A stretch of DNA of 64,000 nt, from NCBI GenBank assembly GCA_963812965.1, contig CAWEXG010000007.1, positions 1 through 64,000 on the forward strand, written 5' to 3'. This DNA comes from DASXMT01 sp963812965 (GTDB lineage Bacteria > Actinomycetota > Acidimicrobiia > Acidimicrobiales > RAAP-2). The notes under the pieces were generated by a model, which searched no databases, was not told where the DNA came from, and was given only the letters and a program-made list of their open reading frames with translations. Shown here in pieces: positions 42,364 to 52,331 of this stretch; position 1 is the first letter of the stretch; each line of letters starts with the position of its first letter. The position numbers were made by a program, and so were the translations under genes.

Positions 42364-44152
42364 ATGGCTCCCCGCCTGGTCCGTACTGCCATCGTCCTCA
42401 CGCTGATGACCTCTCCGTTGACAGCAGTGCTGGGTGCCGCCGCAACGCCGGCAACCGCAGCCGCCGCAACGCCGGCAACGGCGCCTACCGATCAGTGGAC
42501 TCCGGTCTACGACGCGGACTTCCCCGACCCGAGCATCATGCTCTATAACGGCACCTACTACGCCTACAGCACGGGGATTGGAGGAGTCAACGTGCCGGGG
42601 GAGCACTCGTCCGATGCGGTCAACTGGAACGTGAACCTCGCCGACGACGCGATGCCGACGCTCCCCCAGTGGGCAGTTGCCGGGAAGACGTGGGCGCCGA
42701 CCGTCGCGCTGTAACGCGTCCGGCCAGTTCGTCATGTTCGTAGCCAACGAGGACCAGGCGGCGCACACGCAGTGCATCGGTCGGGCGGTGTCGAGCTCGC
42801 CCACCGGTCCTTTCGTGGACAGCAACTCACAGCCGGTGCTCTGCCACCCCACGATCGGTGGTGACATCGATCCGGACATCTTCACCGCCGCCGATGGCCA
42901 GAGCTACCTGATCTGGAAGACCGACGGCAACTCGATCGATATGCCTACCTACCTGTGGTCGCAGCCGCTCGACGCGAACTTCAACCTCATCGGTTCGCCA
43001 TCGCTGTTGTTGGGCGCCGACCAGAGCTGGCAGGGCGGGATCGTCGAGGCTCCCAACATGATCCAGGTGGGCTCGCAGTACTACCTCTTCTACGGAGGTG
43101 GGAGCTATGCCGGCGCCAGCTACGCCGTCGGCGTGGCACTGTGCGCAGGTCCGGAGGGCCCTTGCCAGGACGGCGCCTACAACCCCATCCTGAATTCCGG
43201 TGTGGGCATGTTCGGGCCCGGAGGTCCGAGCCTTTTCCAGTCACCGAGTGGCCAGCTGCTCATGGCGTTCTCCGGATGGCCCCTTGTCATCGGCTATCCG
43301 CAGGGCCGCCGAGCCATGTACCTGGCCACGGTCTCCTTCTTCGGGACCATCCCCGTGCTGCAGCCCACCACTACCCCGGAGCCCGCCGTCCCGCAACCTA
43401 CCAACCAGGGCTACTGGGAGGTGGCAGCCGATGGCGGGATCTTCACCTTCGGCGACGCCGGCTTCTACGGCTCCGAGGGTGGACAACACCTGAACCAGCC
43501 CATCGTCGGCATGGCGGCCACACCTGATGGGAAGGGCTACTGGCTCGTGGCAGCAGACGGCGGGATCTTCACCTTCGGCGACGCCGGCTTCTACGGCTCC
43601 GAGGGTGGACAACACCTGAACCAGCCCATCGTCGGCATGGCGGCCACACCTGATGGGAAGGGCTACTGGCTCGTGGCAGCAGACGGCGGGATCTTCACCT
43701 TCGGCGACGCCGGCTTCTACGGATCGATGGGCAACCAGCACCTCAACGCGCCCGTGGTGGGCATCGCCGCGGACCCAGCCACTGGGGGCTACTGGGAAGT
43801 GGCAGCAGACGGCGGGGTCTTCACCTTCAACGCTCCGTACGATGGCTCTGCCGGTGGTCAACACTTGAACAAGTCGTTTGTTGGCATCGCCGCAGACCCG
43901 AATGGCGAAGGCTACTGGCTGGCGGACAGCGACGGAGGCGTCTCTTCCTTCGGCACTATCGGCTACTTCGGCTCCATGAAGGGTCAGCCGCTCAACGCAC
44001 CCATGGTTGGTATCGCCGCCATGTCTGACGGCGGCGGCTACCGCATGGACGCCGCCGACGGCGGCATCTTCACCTTCGGCGACGCCGGCTACTACGGCTC
44101 CATGGGTGGTCAGCCTCTCAACGCCCCAGTGGTGGGGATGGCGACGAGCTGA
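42364..44152 (+). pseudogene. Secreted GH43-like glycoside hydrolase with six GYW repeats (one frameshift)
   Basis: Signal peptide (VRTAIVLTLMTSPLTAVLG, cleavage near ATA), then a five-bladed GH43 domain: YDADFPDPSIMLYNGTYYAY with the catalytic Asp, KTWAPTVA, a frame change at about 42705-42712, then DIDPDIFTAADGQSYLIWKT, GGIVEAPNMIQVGSQYYLFY (catalytic Glu) and RAMYLATVSF. The shift equals two missing bases (GC) in a GCGCGC run, which would restore APTVARCNASGQF. The last 247 residues are six 42-residue repeats of the type GYWEVAADGGIFTFGDAGFY, common in Acidimicrobiia. The start is ATG 42364 (GAGG) or an earlier ATG at 42271. It probably cleaves arabinose- or xylose-type glycans outside the cell. 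Confidence 0.85.
43409..44149 (+). repeat. Six 126-bp tandem repeats
   Basis: Coding repeats of 42 residues. The first two units are identical at DNA level over a full 126-base period (43441-43566 equals 43567-43692); the third begins the same way and then diverges; units four to six are diverged. This indicates a recent unit duplication. Confidence 0.9.
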
Positions 44153-44347
44153 CCTCGAACACAGAGACGTACGGAGTCCTGCCGGTCACGAGAGGTAAGA
44201 GGCTCAGTGGATAGGGGTGCCGGGCTCGCCGCCCTGGCTGCGGCTGAGATCGGCGCTGGTGTGATGGCCGACGATCTCCACCGGTAGGGGCGTTGAGTCC
44301 GCGTCGCTCCGGTCTGCACTGCGTTACCCGGTCCGACGATCCTCACC

Positions 44348-44953
44348 TTACTGGTCAGCTGTCGGCAGGTCCTTCGAGAAGGTGATGAAAGGGTTCGGTG
44401 GGAAGTACTCGTCGGGGACGTCGTCGGCGCTCGAGTAGTGCGCTACGTCGAAGATGTTGGAGACGCCCGGCTCCTCGGCGGTGCCGTCCAACCCGATCTC
44501 GATGCTGTTGAGGAACGCTTGTCGTCCGTCGATGGTGCCGGCGGCCAACGATTGGTAGGTGTCCTTGGTGACTCGTGCGATCAGGCTGTAGACGCATTGG
44601 TCGTGGGTAGCCCCGACCCGCCGGCCGATCATGCAGTGATGTTTCCCGTCATCGATGACGTAGACGGTGGCATCACCGGTACCGATAGCTTGGCGAATGC
44701 GCGCTGGATGTCCGAAGAGGTGAGACCACTGCTCGTGGCGCCGCTCCTTCATGGCCCACAACGGGCTCGGCGGGATGACGTTCTCCGGCTCGTCCTCGTC
44801 GAGGGGCGTGGCATCGGTGGGAGCGGTGACGGGAAAGGTGGTCCCCATCGACTCGGGAGTGAAGTGAAGCTGGCCATCGGACCTCGGTTGAAAGAGGGTG
44901 CTCTCGGACGGATCTTCCTGGTCTGACGGATCTTCCTGGTCTGCGTCGGTCAC
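44348..44953 (-). CDS. Hypothetical acidic protein
   Basis: About 201 residues from GTG 44953, chosen because GAGAGGAG lies upstream (an ATG-type start at 45028 is possible). The N-terminal 30 residues are acidic and contain a DNA-level tandem repeat of 18 bases (44910-44945) encoding DQEDPS twice. The folded part (VYVIDDGKHHCMIGRRVGAT, DQCVYSLIARVTKDTYQSLA) looks like a small alpha/beta domain. No family is recognised, and no signal peptide is seen. Confidence 0.5.
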   Translation of the reverse strand: MTDADQEDPSDQEDPSESTLFQPRSDGQLHFTPESMGTTFPVTAPTDATPLDEDEPENVIPPSPLWAMKERRHEQWSHLFGHPARIRQAIGTGDATVYVIDDGKHHCMIGRRVGATHDQCVYSLIARVTKDTYQSLAAGTIDGRQAFLNSIEIGLDGTAEEPGVSNIFDVAHYSSADDVPDEYFPPNPFITFSKDLPTADQ

Positions 44954-45169
44954 TTCCGGCTCCTCTCGTACGGAGGTGTCGGGTGACGGCTTACCTCCAT
45001 GAACTGGTCCAGTCTGCCTGATTGGCACCGGTCCCGTCTTGGTACCGGCTGTTCAGGGGGCGTCTACGATGTTTTATGGCTCCTGCGACGGCGAGACCCG
45101 CCGGCCTTGAATGACACGGGTGTAGTATTCCGAGATGAGTCGGTCTGTGCAGGCGCCTTTCAACTGCCC

Positions 45170-46789
45170 ATGAGTGACCTCTTGCCCCCCTCGTCTGAGG
45201 CTCGTCCCAATCAGGGGACAGTGGCGTCTGCTCCCGTTCTGGTCGTGGACTACGGCGCTCAGTACGCGCAGCTGATTGCCCGGCGGGTCCGTGAGGCCCA
45301 CATCTACAGCGAGGTAGTGCCACACGGCACCCCCGTATCGGAGCTCGTGGCGCGGAAGCCTGCAGCCATCATTCTGTCTGGCGGTCCCTCCAGCGTCTAC
45401 GACGACGCGGCGCCGTCAGTCGACCCGGCACTTCTGCGTACGGGCATTCCTGTACTGGGCATCTGTTATGGCTTTCAGGCGATGGCGGTCGCCCTTGGCG
45501 GAGTTGTCGAACGTACCGGTGTAGCTGAGTTCGGCCGTGCACAGGGCACCATCGACGACACCTCTACACTGTTCACCGGGCAACCCACGTCTCAGCAGGT
45601 GTGGATGTCGCACCGGGACTCTGTCGTCACGTTGCCCGCCGAGTTCCGTGCCATCGCCTCGACACCCGGTGCGAAGATCGCCGCGTTCGAGAACGTCGAA
45701 GCATCGCTGTACGGGGTTCAGTGGCATCCCGAGGTGATGCACTCGGAGCTCGGCCAACAGCTTCTGGAGCGTTTTCTCTACGAGGGTGCCGGCATCGAGG
45801 CCTCGTGGACGACGAGCTCGATCATCGAGACGGCGGTTCAATCGATCGCTGCGACGGTGGGCAGCCGCCACGTCCTGTGCGCCCTGTCCGGAGGGGTCGA
45901 CTCTGCCGTTGCGGCGGCGCTGGTCCATCGGGCAGTCGGCGATCAGCTTACGTGTGTCTTCGTCGACCACGGGTTCCTCCGGGAGGGCGAGGCGAAGCAG
46001 GTCGAGTACGACTTCGTGAAGGCAACGGGCGTGAAGCTCATTCCCGTCAACGCCCATCAACGGTTTCTCGAAGCGCTCGATCGGCTGGACGATCCGACAG
46101 AGCCCGAGGCCAAGCGGAAAGCGATCGGGTACGAGTTCATCCGGGTCTTCGAAGAGACGGCAGCGTCGATCATCAGCGACGAAGGCCACCACGACGACAT
46201 CGAGTATCTGGTCCAGGGAACTCTCTATCCCGATGTCGTCGAGTCGGGTGGTGGAGACGGTGCATCGGTGATCAAGACGCACCACAATGTTGGTGGGCTG
46301 CCTCCTGATCTGAAGTTCGAACTGATCGAGCCGCTGCGGATGCTGTTCAAGGACGAGGTCCGGGCTGTCGGCTTGGATCTCGGCCTTCCCGAGGCGCTGA
46401 TATGGCGTCAGCCGTTCCCGGGTCCGGGGCTGGCGATTCGCATTCTGGGCCGGGTGACCGAGGAGAGACTCGACCTGCTTCGTCACGCTGACGCCATCGT
46501 GCGAGAGGAGCTCTCGGCCGCCGGTCTGGACCGGAGCGTGTGGCAGTGTCCGGTCGTTCTGTTGGCGGACGTCAATTCGGTGGGTGTGCAGGGAGACGGA
46601 CGGACCTACGGTCATCCGGTCGTGCTGCGTCCCGTGAGCAGCGAAGACGCCATGACGGCCGACTGGTCACGGCTGCCTTACGACCTTCTGGCCCATATCT
46701 CCAACCGCATCACCAACGAAGTGGACGAGATCAACAGAGTGGTGCTCGACATCACGAGCAAGCCACCAGGGACCATCGAGTGGGAGTAA
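45170..46789 (+). CDS. guaA: GMP synthase (glutamine-hydrolysing)
   Basis: A 539-residue enzyme that aminates XMP to GMP. The class I glutamine amidotransferase domain has VLVVDYGAQYAQLIARRVRE, the nucleophile Cys in VLGICYGFQAM, and His/Glu in YGVQWHPEVMHS. The ATP pyrophosphatase domain begins with the P-loop LCALSGGVDSAVAAALVHRA. The C-terminal dimer domain has RQPFPGPGLAIRILG and ends PPGTIEWE, the invariant tail. The start ATG 45170 gives the usual length with a short extension. Cytoplasmic, purine synthesis. Confidence 0.97.
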   Translation: MSDLLPPSSEARPNQGTVASAPVLVVDYGAQYAQLIARRVREAHIYSEVVPHGTPVSELVARKPAAIILSGGPSSVYDDAAPSVDPALLRTGIPVLGICYGFQAMAVALGGVVERTGVAEFGRAQGTIDDTSTLFTGQPTSQQVWMSHRDSVVTLPAEFRAIASTPGAKIAAFENVEASLYGVQWHPEVMHSELGQQLLERFLYEGAGIEASWTTSSIIETAVQSIAATVGSRHVLCALSGGVDSAVAAALVHRAVGDQLTCVFVDHGFLREGEAKQVEYDFVKATGVKLIPVNAHQRFLEALDRLDDPTEPEAKRKAIGYEFIRVFEETAASIISDEGHHDDIEYLVQGTLYPDVVESGGGDGASVIKTHHNVGGLPPDLKFELIEPLRMLFKDEVRAVGLDLGLPEALIWRQPFPGPGLAIRILGRVTEERLDLLRHADAIVREELSAAGLDRSVWQCPVVLLADVNSVGVQGDGRTYGHPVVLRPVSSEDAMTADWSRLPYDLLAHISNRITNEVDEINRVVLDITSKPPGTIEWE

Positions 46790-47138
46790 GAAAGCCGTAC
46801 AGGGATCGCGTGGGAGCGTAGGGCGCCGGAATCCGGCTGTCAGCTTCCTTTGAGTGACTGGCAGACGGTCCGGCAAGTCGATGGGTACGTCGACAACGCC
46901 GTGCTCTCATCGGATACCCCCTCGGTGTGCTGGCACCTTAGGGGCCATCGGATGGGCAGTCCAGGCCCGCCGCTCTCCGCCTACACGTCGCGACGTTGTG
47001 GGTCGACAGTCCGAGGTGTGTCGAAGTGGACAGAGCCCATACGGTCGTTGTCCGTCTCGTCGACGTTCTGATAGACCGTCGGCACTATCCGGGTGTCGAC
47101 TGGCGACTCCAGGCAGACAGGCGGACAGGGGGACAGGC
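46790..47138. other. Intergenic region without recognised gene
   Basis: About 350 bases after guaA. The frame of the next gene is open through most of it but shows no conserved sequence, so it is treated as untranslated. No hairpin of note was seen. Confidence 0.45.
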
Positions 47139-48302
47139 GTGACGAATCCACTCGGACCGTTGGGTCCTGCGGACGAGGGTTTCAACCATCAGATAGCCGA
47201 CACGTTCGCCACCGTGGGTGCGAGCGATCCGGCCTGGACCGAGAAGGTCTGTGCCATGGCGGCCAAGCGGGACGGGAGCCTCCAGTTGGGCTTCGGGATG
47301 GGGAAGTACACGAACCGCAACGTGCTCGACGGCTACGCAGGCTTGTCCCGTGGCGTCGAGCAGCTCACCGTGCGCGGCAGCCGACGGCTCTTCCCCGAAC
47401 CCGATCGGACGGTGGTCGGCCCGGTGCGGTACGAGGTGCTCGAACCGATGAAGCGAGTACGGTTCGCGCTCGACGCCAACGACTGCCAGCCGCTGGCCTT
47501 CGACTGGGTGTTCGAGGCAGCCCTCCCGCCCACCACCGAGGAGCGCACCCATCATCGGACCCCGCTGGGCTACCGGATCACTGCCGAACTGGTTCGCTAT
47601 CACCAGATCGGCCTGGCATCGGGGTGGGTGGAGATCGACGGGACTCGCACCGAGATCGACCCGGACGAGTGGGTCTCCACCCGTGATCACTCCTGGGGTG
47701 TCCGCTACGACGTGGGTACCCCGCCCACCGATGTCGACCCGTTCGATCCGGTGTCGGAGATGGATTTCCAGATGATCTGGTGCCCAGTGTTGATGGAGGA
47801 GCCCGACGGCTCCCGTTGGGGACTGTTTCTCCATGTGGTCGACCTCGAGGGGTTTGGCCATACCCAGCACACCGTGACCGGGGCTATCGAGCACCCGGAC
47901 GGCACGGTCGAGCGGATCGCCGACATCCGCCCCGATCTCGCCTATGACCGGACCAACCGACGACTGCTCGGTGGCGAAGTGCACGTGACCATGGAGGACG
48001 GCACGAAGCGCCACTTCGGGCTCGAGGTGCCGACGGCCACCGGCTTTCACCTCGGAGCCGGCCTGTACTTCGGATGGCAGGGTCACCATCATGGCGAGTG
48101 GCGCGGTGAGCTGCACGTCGACGGTGAACGGCTGCTCGACTGCACCGTCCCTGCGCTCGCTCGTGAGCTGCACCAAGTCCGCGACACCGTGGTGCACGTG
48201 CGGGATCTGGACGGCGGTGCCGAAGGCTGGGGCAACTGTCAGCCCATCATCACCGGTGCGCGCCCCGAGCTCGGTCTCACCGCCGACTCGTCATTCTGGT
48301 AG
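47139..48302 (+). CDS. Conserved hypothetical, possibly lipocalin-like (CrtC/AttH-type) fold
   Basis: About 387 residues from GTG 47139. The sequence is rich in beta strands and Trp: FALDANDCQPLAFDWVFEAA, EWVSTRDHSWGVRYDV, FQMIWCPVLMEEPDGSRWGL, LYFGWQGHHHGEW. The RDHSWGVR motif with the paired beta pattern resembles proteins of the hydroxyneurosporene synthase/AttH lipocalin fold, but I cannot confirm it. No signal peptide or membrane helix. Such genes occur near steroid or terpenoid catabolism in Actinobacteria; there is no such context here. Confidence 0.5.
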   Translation: MTNPLGPLGPADEGFNHQIADTFATVGASDPAWTEKVCAMAAKRDGSLQLGFGMGKYTNRNVLDGYAGLSRGVEQLTVRGSRRLFPEPDRTVVGPVRYEVLEPMKRVRFALDANDCQPLAFDWVFEAALPPTTEERTHHRTPLGYRITAELVRYHQIGLASGWVEIDGTRTEIDPDEWVSTRDHSWGVRYDVGTPPTDVDPFDPVSEMDFQMIWCPVLMEEPDGSRWGLFLHVVDLEGFGHTQHTVTGAIEHPDGTVERIADIRPDLAYDRTNRRLLGGEVHVTMEDGTKRHFGLEVPTATGFHLGAGLYFGWQGHHHGEWRGELHVDGERLLDCTVPALARELHQVRDTVVHVRDLDGGAEGWGNCQPIITGARPELGLTADSSFW

Positions 48303-48333
48303 GCACTACGAACTACGGGCCGGAGCAAGCGGG

Positions 48334-49515
48334 TCAGCCGCTCCCCTCGGACTTCGACTGCACGCTGGCGGTTACGCCCTTGAAGGCGTGGTCGAGCCCG
48401 GAGCCGAGCCCGATCGGCTGCTTGTCGATGCCCAAACCCCAGCGGAGCTGGGCGGTGACCGCCTGATCGATGAGCGGCCACGCCTTCGGGGGCTGTAGGT
48501 CAGGTGGTGAGCAGCCGTCCGTGGCGATGGCCTCGAACGAGGCTGGAAGCTTCAACTCCTTGATGAAGGAGACCAGCCCACCCTGGGCAGCCCCGATGGT
48601 GCACGCATCGTCGAAGACGTTGTGGCCGGCCTTGTCGATCAGGATGAGACGTTTCGGGGCAGACAGCGATCCGTAGAGCTTCTCGGTGCCAGCGGGCGGC
48701 ACGACCTCGTCGGATGTGCCCTGCATGATCATGCCCGGCTTGTTGGCCGGGGGCGTGCCACCTGCCGGCGCCAACCCGATGTAGGTCCGGATGTCCTGTC
48801 GTCTCGCCAGGGTGATCGCCGCTTCGCCACCAGCCGAGTGCCCGAGAGACGCCACCCGGGTGAAGTCGAGCTTATGGGTGAGGAGTGTGCCAGGGGTTGA
48901 GTTCATGGTGCGAGCCATGGTGAGTGCTTCCCGCAGGTCCGTGATGTCGTTCTGGCCCTGACCGACGGTCCCGCTGATCACCGCCTTCAGATCACGGGAA
49001 CGGTGGTCAGGGGCGATCACCACGAACCCCCATGTGGCCAGGTGGTCAGTGAGGAAGCTCGACTGTTCGGGGTAGCCGCCGTAGCCGTGGCTGAACATGA
49101 CCACCGGGAACGGTCCACCGGTGCTGATCGGCAACCCGGTGTAGGCGTCGGTGGCCAGGGTGGTCGGCAGGTTCTTCGGGAGCCCCGCCGGGATCGGCGC
49201 CGTCGGCGAGCCGGTGAACCATCGCAGCAGGTTGATCGTGTACGTCTGGTGACCTTTGGTGGAGCTCGGGGCGACGGGGTAGTACACGACGACGGTGTCG
49301 CCTTCGGGAGTCGTCTCGAACGCCACGCCCGGTTTGTACGGCCCGTTCTTCGAGAACGCCGTGTTCGGGTTCGTGGTGGGGACCGGCGGCTGGTGGTCGG
49401 GGAGCGTGCTGGCCGAAGCTGGGCTCCCGGTGATGAACAGCACCGCTGCCATGGTGACGACGAGCGCTGTCACCAGGCTCCCGCATCGCACGAGCACGGC
49501 TCTCCATCGGCTCAT
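48334..49515 (-). CDS. Secreted alpha/beta hydrolase (PAF-acetylhydrolase/chlorophyllase-like)
   Basis: A 393-residue protein with a Sec signal peptide (LVTALVVTMAAVLFITGSPA). The hydrolase domain shows FPVVMFSHGYGGYPEQSSFL (oxyanion loop), VASLGHSAGGEAAITLA with the nucleophile Ser, a likely Asp in MIMQGTSDEVVPPAG, and His in LIDKAGHNVFDDAC. The family cleaves esters such as lipids or polyesters. The ATG at 49515 has GGGGGAAG seven bases upstream. Extracellular; substrate unknown. Confidence 0.88.
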   Translation of the reverse strand: MSRWRAVLVRCGSLVTALVVTMAAVLFITGSPASASTLPDHQPPVPTTNPNTAFSKNGPYKPGVAFETTPEGDTVVVYYPVAPSSTKGHQTYTINLLRWFTGSPTAPIPAGLPKNLPTTLATDAYTGLPISTGGPFPVVMFSHGYGGYPEQSSFLTDHLATWGFVVIAPDHRSRDLKAVISGTVGQGQNDITDLREALTMARTMNSTPGTLLTHKLDFTRVASLGHSAGGEAAITLARRQDIRTYIGLAPAGGTPPANKPGMIMQGTSDEVVPPAGTEKLYGSLSAPKRLILIDKAGHNVFDDACTIGAAQGGLVSFIKELKLPASFEAIATDGCSPPDLQPPKAWPLIDQAVTAQLRWGLGIDKQPIGLGSGLDHAFKGVTASVQSKSEGSG

Positions 49516-49700
49516 CGCTTCCCCCTGTGTCACACCTACGTCGTCGTACCTCGGATCCTACGGTGTCTACGGCGTTGACCGCCCGGCGTCGGCTCCTCTC
49601 TTTCCCCCGGTCCTGCCCGAGAGGCCCAGCGGATGGGCAGGGTAGATTCCCCCGGTAGGTCAGGGAGCAGCGAGCCCCGAGCGCCTCCCTGTGGGACCTC

Positions 49701-50801
49701 TCAGTGGAAAGCGACGATACGTCCGGAGCTGTCGGTTGCCAGGCACGACGATGACGAGGCGCACGAGATGGAGGTGAGCGGGTCACCCGACGTGGTTGCT
49801 ACCAGACGGCTCCACGTCGTGCCGTTGAACACGTACGAGTTGCCGGTCCCGTCGATGGCCATGCAGAACGTGGTGCCGACACAGGAGACATCGGTCAGAC
49901 CGGTACGGCTGGGCCCGTCACTGCCCAGTGCAGCCCCGGACGGAGCCGTGGGGCTCGTCACCTGGGTGGGCCCGCTCCACGACGTCCCGTTCCAGATGAA
50001 GGCGTCATCACTACTGTCAACCGCTACGCAGTACACGGTGCTGGTGCAAGAGACGGCGTTGAGCTGTCCGGTTGTGTCGACATCCTGTGGTTGGCTCCAG
50101 GCAGAGCCATCCCACAACGACGGCCCTCCTTCGGCGGCCATGCAGAACGTCGGGGTGGTGCACGACACGCTGTTGGCATCCCCCCATGCACCCGTATTCC
50201 CGGACCACTGTGATCCGTCGAAGGTGAACGCGTTTCCCTCGCCGTCGATGGTGACGCAGAAGGTCGGTCCTACACACGAGATGGCCTGGAGTCCCTGAGC
50301 GGATTCGATGCCGTCTGGAGCAGTCCACGAGCTCCCGTTCCACACCGCCGACTGGTTGTCCGACGAAGCAACGACGCAGAACGTCGCGCTTGAGCACGAC
50401 AGGAACGTCGGTCCGCCACCGGATGCGGTCCCGAGCGCAGCGATCGGACCCGTCCACTTTCCGCCTGTCTGCTGGAAGGCTTGGCCGTCGGCAGTGACCG
50501 CCATGCAGTATGTGGTCGACGGGCATGAGACGGTGGTGAGATGATCGGTGCCAGCCACGTTCTCCGGTTTCGACCACTGTCCCACGGTCCCCGGGTTCCC
50601 GTCTGAAGTCTTCGTCCCGTTCGTCGTCGTGGTCGCCCCGGAGCGTGCCGTGGTTGATGTCGGTGGCTTCCCCGCCGCGCTTGCTCCGCAGGCGGATGCC
50701 ATCACAGCTACGACGCCTAAGGCAGCGACCAATTGCCGGCGACGGATCGACCCAGCCCGTCCTGTCATCGGGGCGCGCGTCAGAAGGGGGAACAACCGCA
50801 T
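49701..50801 (-). CDS. Lipoprotein with Cys-pair beta-propeller repeats
   Basis: About 366 residues: a lipobox near residue 38 (GVVAVMASACGASAAG), a Thr-rich linker, then about seven repeats of roughly 42 residues with the pattern SC...FC(V/M)A...G..W.W, for example VSCPSTTYCMAVTADGQAF and ISCVGPTFCVTIDGEGNAFT. Each blade keeps two Cys that may pair. This is a beta-propeller-like surface protein of unknown role, common in Actinobacteria. Start ATG 50801 is assumed; ATG 50768 is an alternative. Confidence 0.75.
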   Translation of the reverse strand: MRLFPLLTRAPMTGRAGSIRRRQLVAALGVVAVMASACGASAAGKPPTSTTARSGATTTTNGTKTSDGNPGTVGQWSKPENVAGTDHLTTVSCPSTTYCMAVTADGQAFQQTGGKWTGPIAALGTASGGGPTFLSCSSATFCVVASSDNQSAVWNGSSWTAPDGIESAQGLQAISCVGPTFCVTIDGEGNAFTFDGSQWSGNTGAWGDANSVSCTTPTFCMAAEGGPSLWDGSAWSQPQDVDTTGQLNAVSCTSTVYCVAVDSSDDAFIWNGTSWSGPTQVTSPTAPSGAALGSDGPSRTGLTDVSCVGTTFCMAIDGTGNSYVFNGTTWSRLVATTSGDPLTSISCASSSSCLATDSSGRIVAFH

Positions 50802-50935
50802 TTCATCCAGTCTACGAGGGTGTGATGCGCCGATGGCGCACACCATCCTGACAACGAACGCCGAGTCAGCTACCTTCGAGGCCAGCCGGCATGCAGAAGT
50901 GGCAGCTGCAGCCATTGCAAGGAGTGCACTTCACA

Positions 50936-52066
50936 ATGACGATCAGCGAGGAACCGAACAGCGACCGACCGCAGACATCCAGACGCGACTATGGCCTGTT
51001 ACGGACACAACTCGAGACGTGGCTGGCCGCCCGGATCCCAGGTGCTGTCGTGTCCGACCTGGTCGTTCCGGAATCGAACGGCATGTCCTCGGAGACCGTG
51101 CTCTTCGAGGTCACCACTCCGGACAACTCCACACCCCGGCCTCTGGTCGCACGCATCGCTCCGGATCCTGACGCCGACCCGGTCTTCCCGGTCTACGACA
51201 TGGAGCGTCAGTTCGAGACCATGCAGATGGTGGAGCAGCACACCGACGTGCCCGTGCCCAAGGTGCTCTGGCTCGAGAGCGATACCGACGTCATTGGCGT
51301 GCCCTTCTTCGTGATGGAGCGGGTGAACGGATTGGTACCACCTGACGTCCTTCCCTATACGTTCGGCGATAACTGGCTCTTCGATGCCTCGCTCGAAGAG
51401 CAACAGCGTCTGGAGCGCCATGCCGTCGAGATGGTGGCGAAGCTTCATCGGCTTTCTGTCGATGGTCCAGCGTCGTTCTTGAGCGAGGCAGAGCCCGGCG
51501 AGAGCCACCTCCGCCGGCACGTACGCGGCCAACGTTCGTACTACGACTGGGTCACCGAAGACGGTGTTCGGTCGCTGCTCATCGAACGCGGGTTCGAGTG
51601 GTTGGAAGAGCACTGGCCAGACGACGACAGCGGCAACACCTTCAGTTGGGGCGATGCCCGTATCGGGAACATGATGTTCCAGGACTTCGTGCCGTCAGCT
51701 GTGCTCGATTGGGAGATGGCGGCAATCGGCCCCCGGGAGATCGACCTCGGTTGGATGATCTACCTGCACCGTTTCTTCCAAGACCTCGTGGAGGACATGG
51801 AGCTACCGGGCATGCCGCACATCCTGCGTCGGGAGACGGTCGCCGGTCTCTATGAAGAGATGACCGGCTATGCGCCTCGAGATCTCGACTTCTATCTCGC
51901 CTATGCCGCCTTGCGGCACGCCATCGTGATGTTCCGGGTCACTCGGCGCGCCATCCACTTCGGCGAGGCGGAGATGCCCGAGGATCCCGACCACGCCATC
52001 CTCCATCATGCCCACCTGACCCGCATGCTCGACGGTGTCTACTGGCCGCTAGGAGAGTCGGCATAA
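50936..52066 (+). CDS. Phosphotransferase (APH) family protein
   Basis: A 376-residue protein kinase-like enzyme of the aminoglycoside phosphotransferase fold: SSETVLFEVTTPD and PLVARIAPD in the N lobe (ATP-binding Lys replaced by Arg in VARIAP), then the catalytic segment NTFSWGDARIGNMMFQDF, in which the usual HGD is WGD, and VLDWEMAAIGPREIDLGWM with the metal-binding DWE. Close relatives sit in acyl-CoA and steroid degradation loci in Actinobacteria; antibiotic resistance is not implied. AAGGAG lies about 11 bases before ATG 50936. Confidence 0.85.
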   Translation: MTISEEPNSDRPQTSRRDYGLLRTQLETWLAARIPGAVVSDLVVPESNGMSSETVLFEVTTPDNSTPRPLVARIAPDPDADPVFPVYDMERQFETMQMVEQHTDVPVPKVLWLESDTDVIGVPFFVMERVNGLVPPDVLPYTFGDNWLFDASLEEQQRLERHAVEMVAKLHRLSVDGPASFLSEAEPGESHLRRHVRGQRSYYDWVTEDGVRSLLIERGFEWLEEHWPDDDSGNTFSWGDARIGNMMFQDFVPSAVLDWEMAAIGPREIDLGWMIYLHRFFQDLVEDMELPGMPHILRRETVAGLYEEMTGYAPRDLDFYLAYAALRHAIVMFRVTRRAIHFGEAEMPEDPDHAILHHAHLTRMLDGVYWPLGESA

Positions 52067-52097
52067 CGCCGACGATGTTGCGGTACGAAGCTCGCTC

Positions 52098-52247
52098 TTA
52101 GTCGCAGCACGAGTCGCGCCAGCCACAGCCGGTACAGCGAAAGTGCGCGTGCTCGGGACGGAGTTCCGCTCCGCAGTGCGGGCACTCGGCGAAAGTGCCG
52201 AGTGGTGACCGCTCGCATGACGACGGTGACTGAGGGTGGCTGTCCAC
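52098..52247 (-). CDS. Very small double zinc-ribbon protein
   Basis: A 49-residue frame from GTG 52247 (a TTG lies 9 bases further up) to the TAA at 52098. It encodes ECPHCGAELRPEHAHFRCTG and CGWRDSCCD: CxxC followed by CxxC with an HxH between them, and a final SCCD. A rubredoxin- or zinc-ribbon-like metal site is evident. Short proteins with this ending occur in other Actinobacteria. Function unknown. Confidence 0.55.
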   Translation of the reverse strand: MDSHPQSPSSCERSPLGTFAECPHCGAELRPEHAHFRCTGCGWRDSCCD

Positions 52248-52331
52248 AACCGTCAAACGTAGCCAGCGGCTGACGCCGCCGAGTGGATGATCCTGTGGTT
52301 ACGGCTGAACCAGTTGAAGCGGCTGAGCTGG

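Noticed and set aside
43409..44149. 126-bp repeats considered as CRISPR or non-coding satellite
   Set aside because: The repeats are in frame, encode 42-residue protein units and have no spacers.
45416..46615. 399-codon minus-strand frame
   Set aside because: Antisense to guaA, which is certain; no domain in the reverse reading.
46854..47138. N-terminal extension of the lipocalin-like gene
   Set aside because: Open but with Arg/Ser-rich, non-conserved translation; GTG 47139 starts just before the conserved sequence.
50936..52066. Aminoglycoside resistance gene
   Set aside because: Only the fold is shared; the HGD motif is WGD and the family is large and mostly unrelated to resistance.
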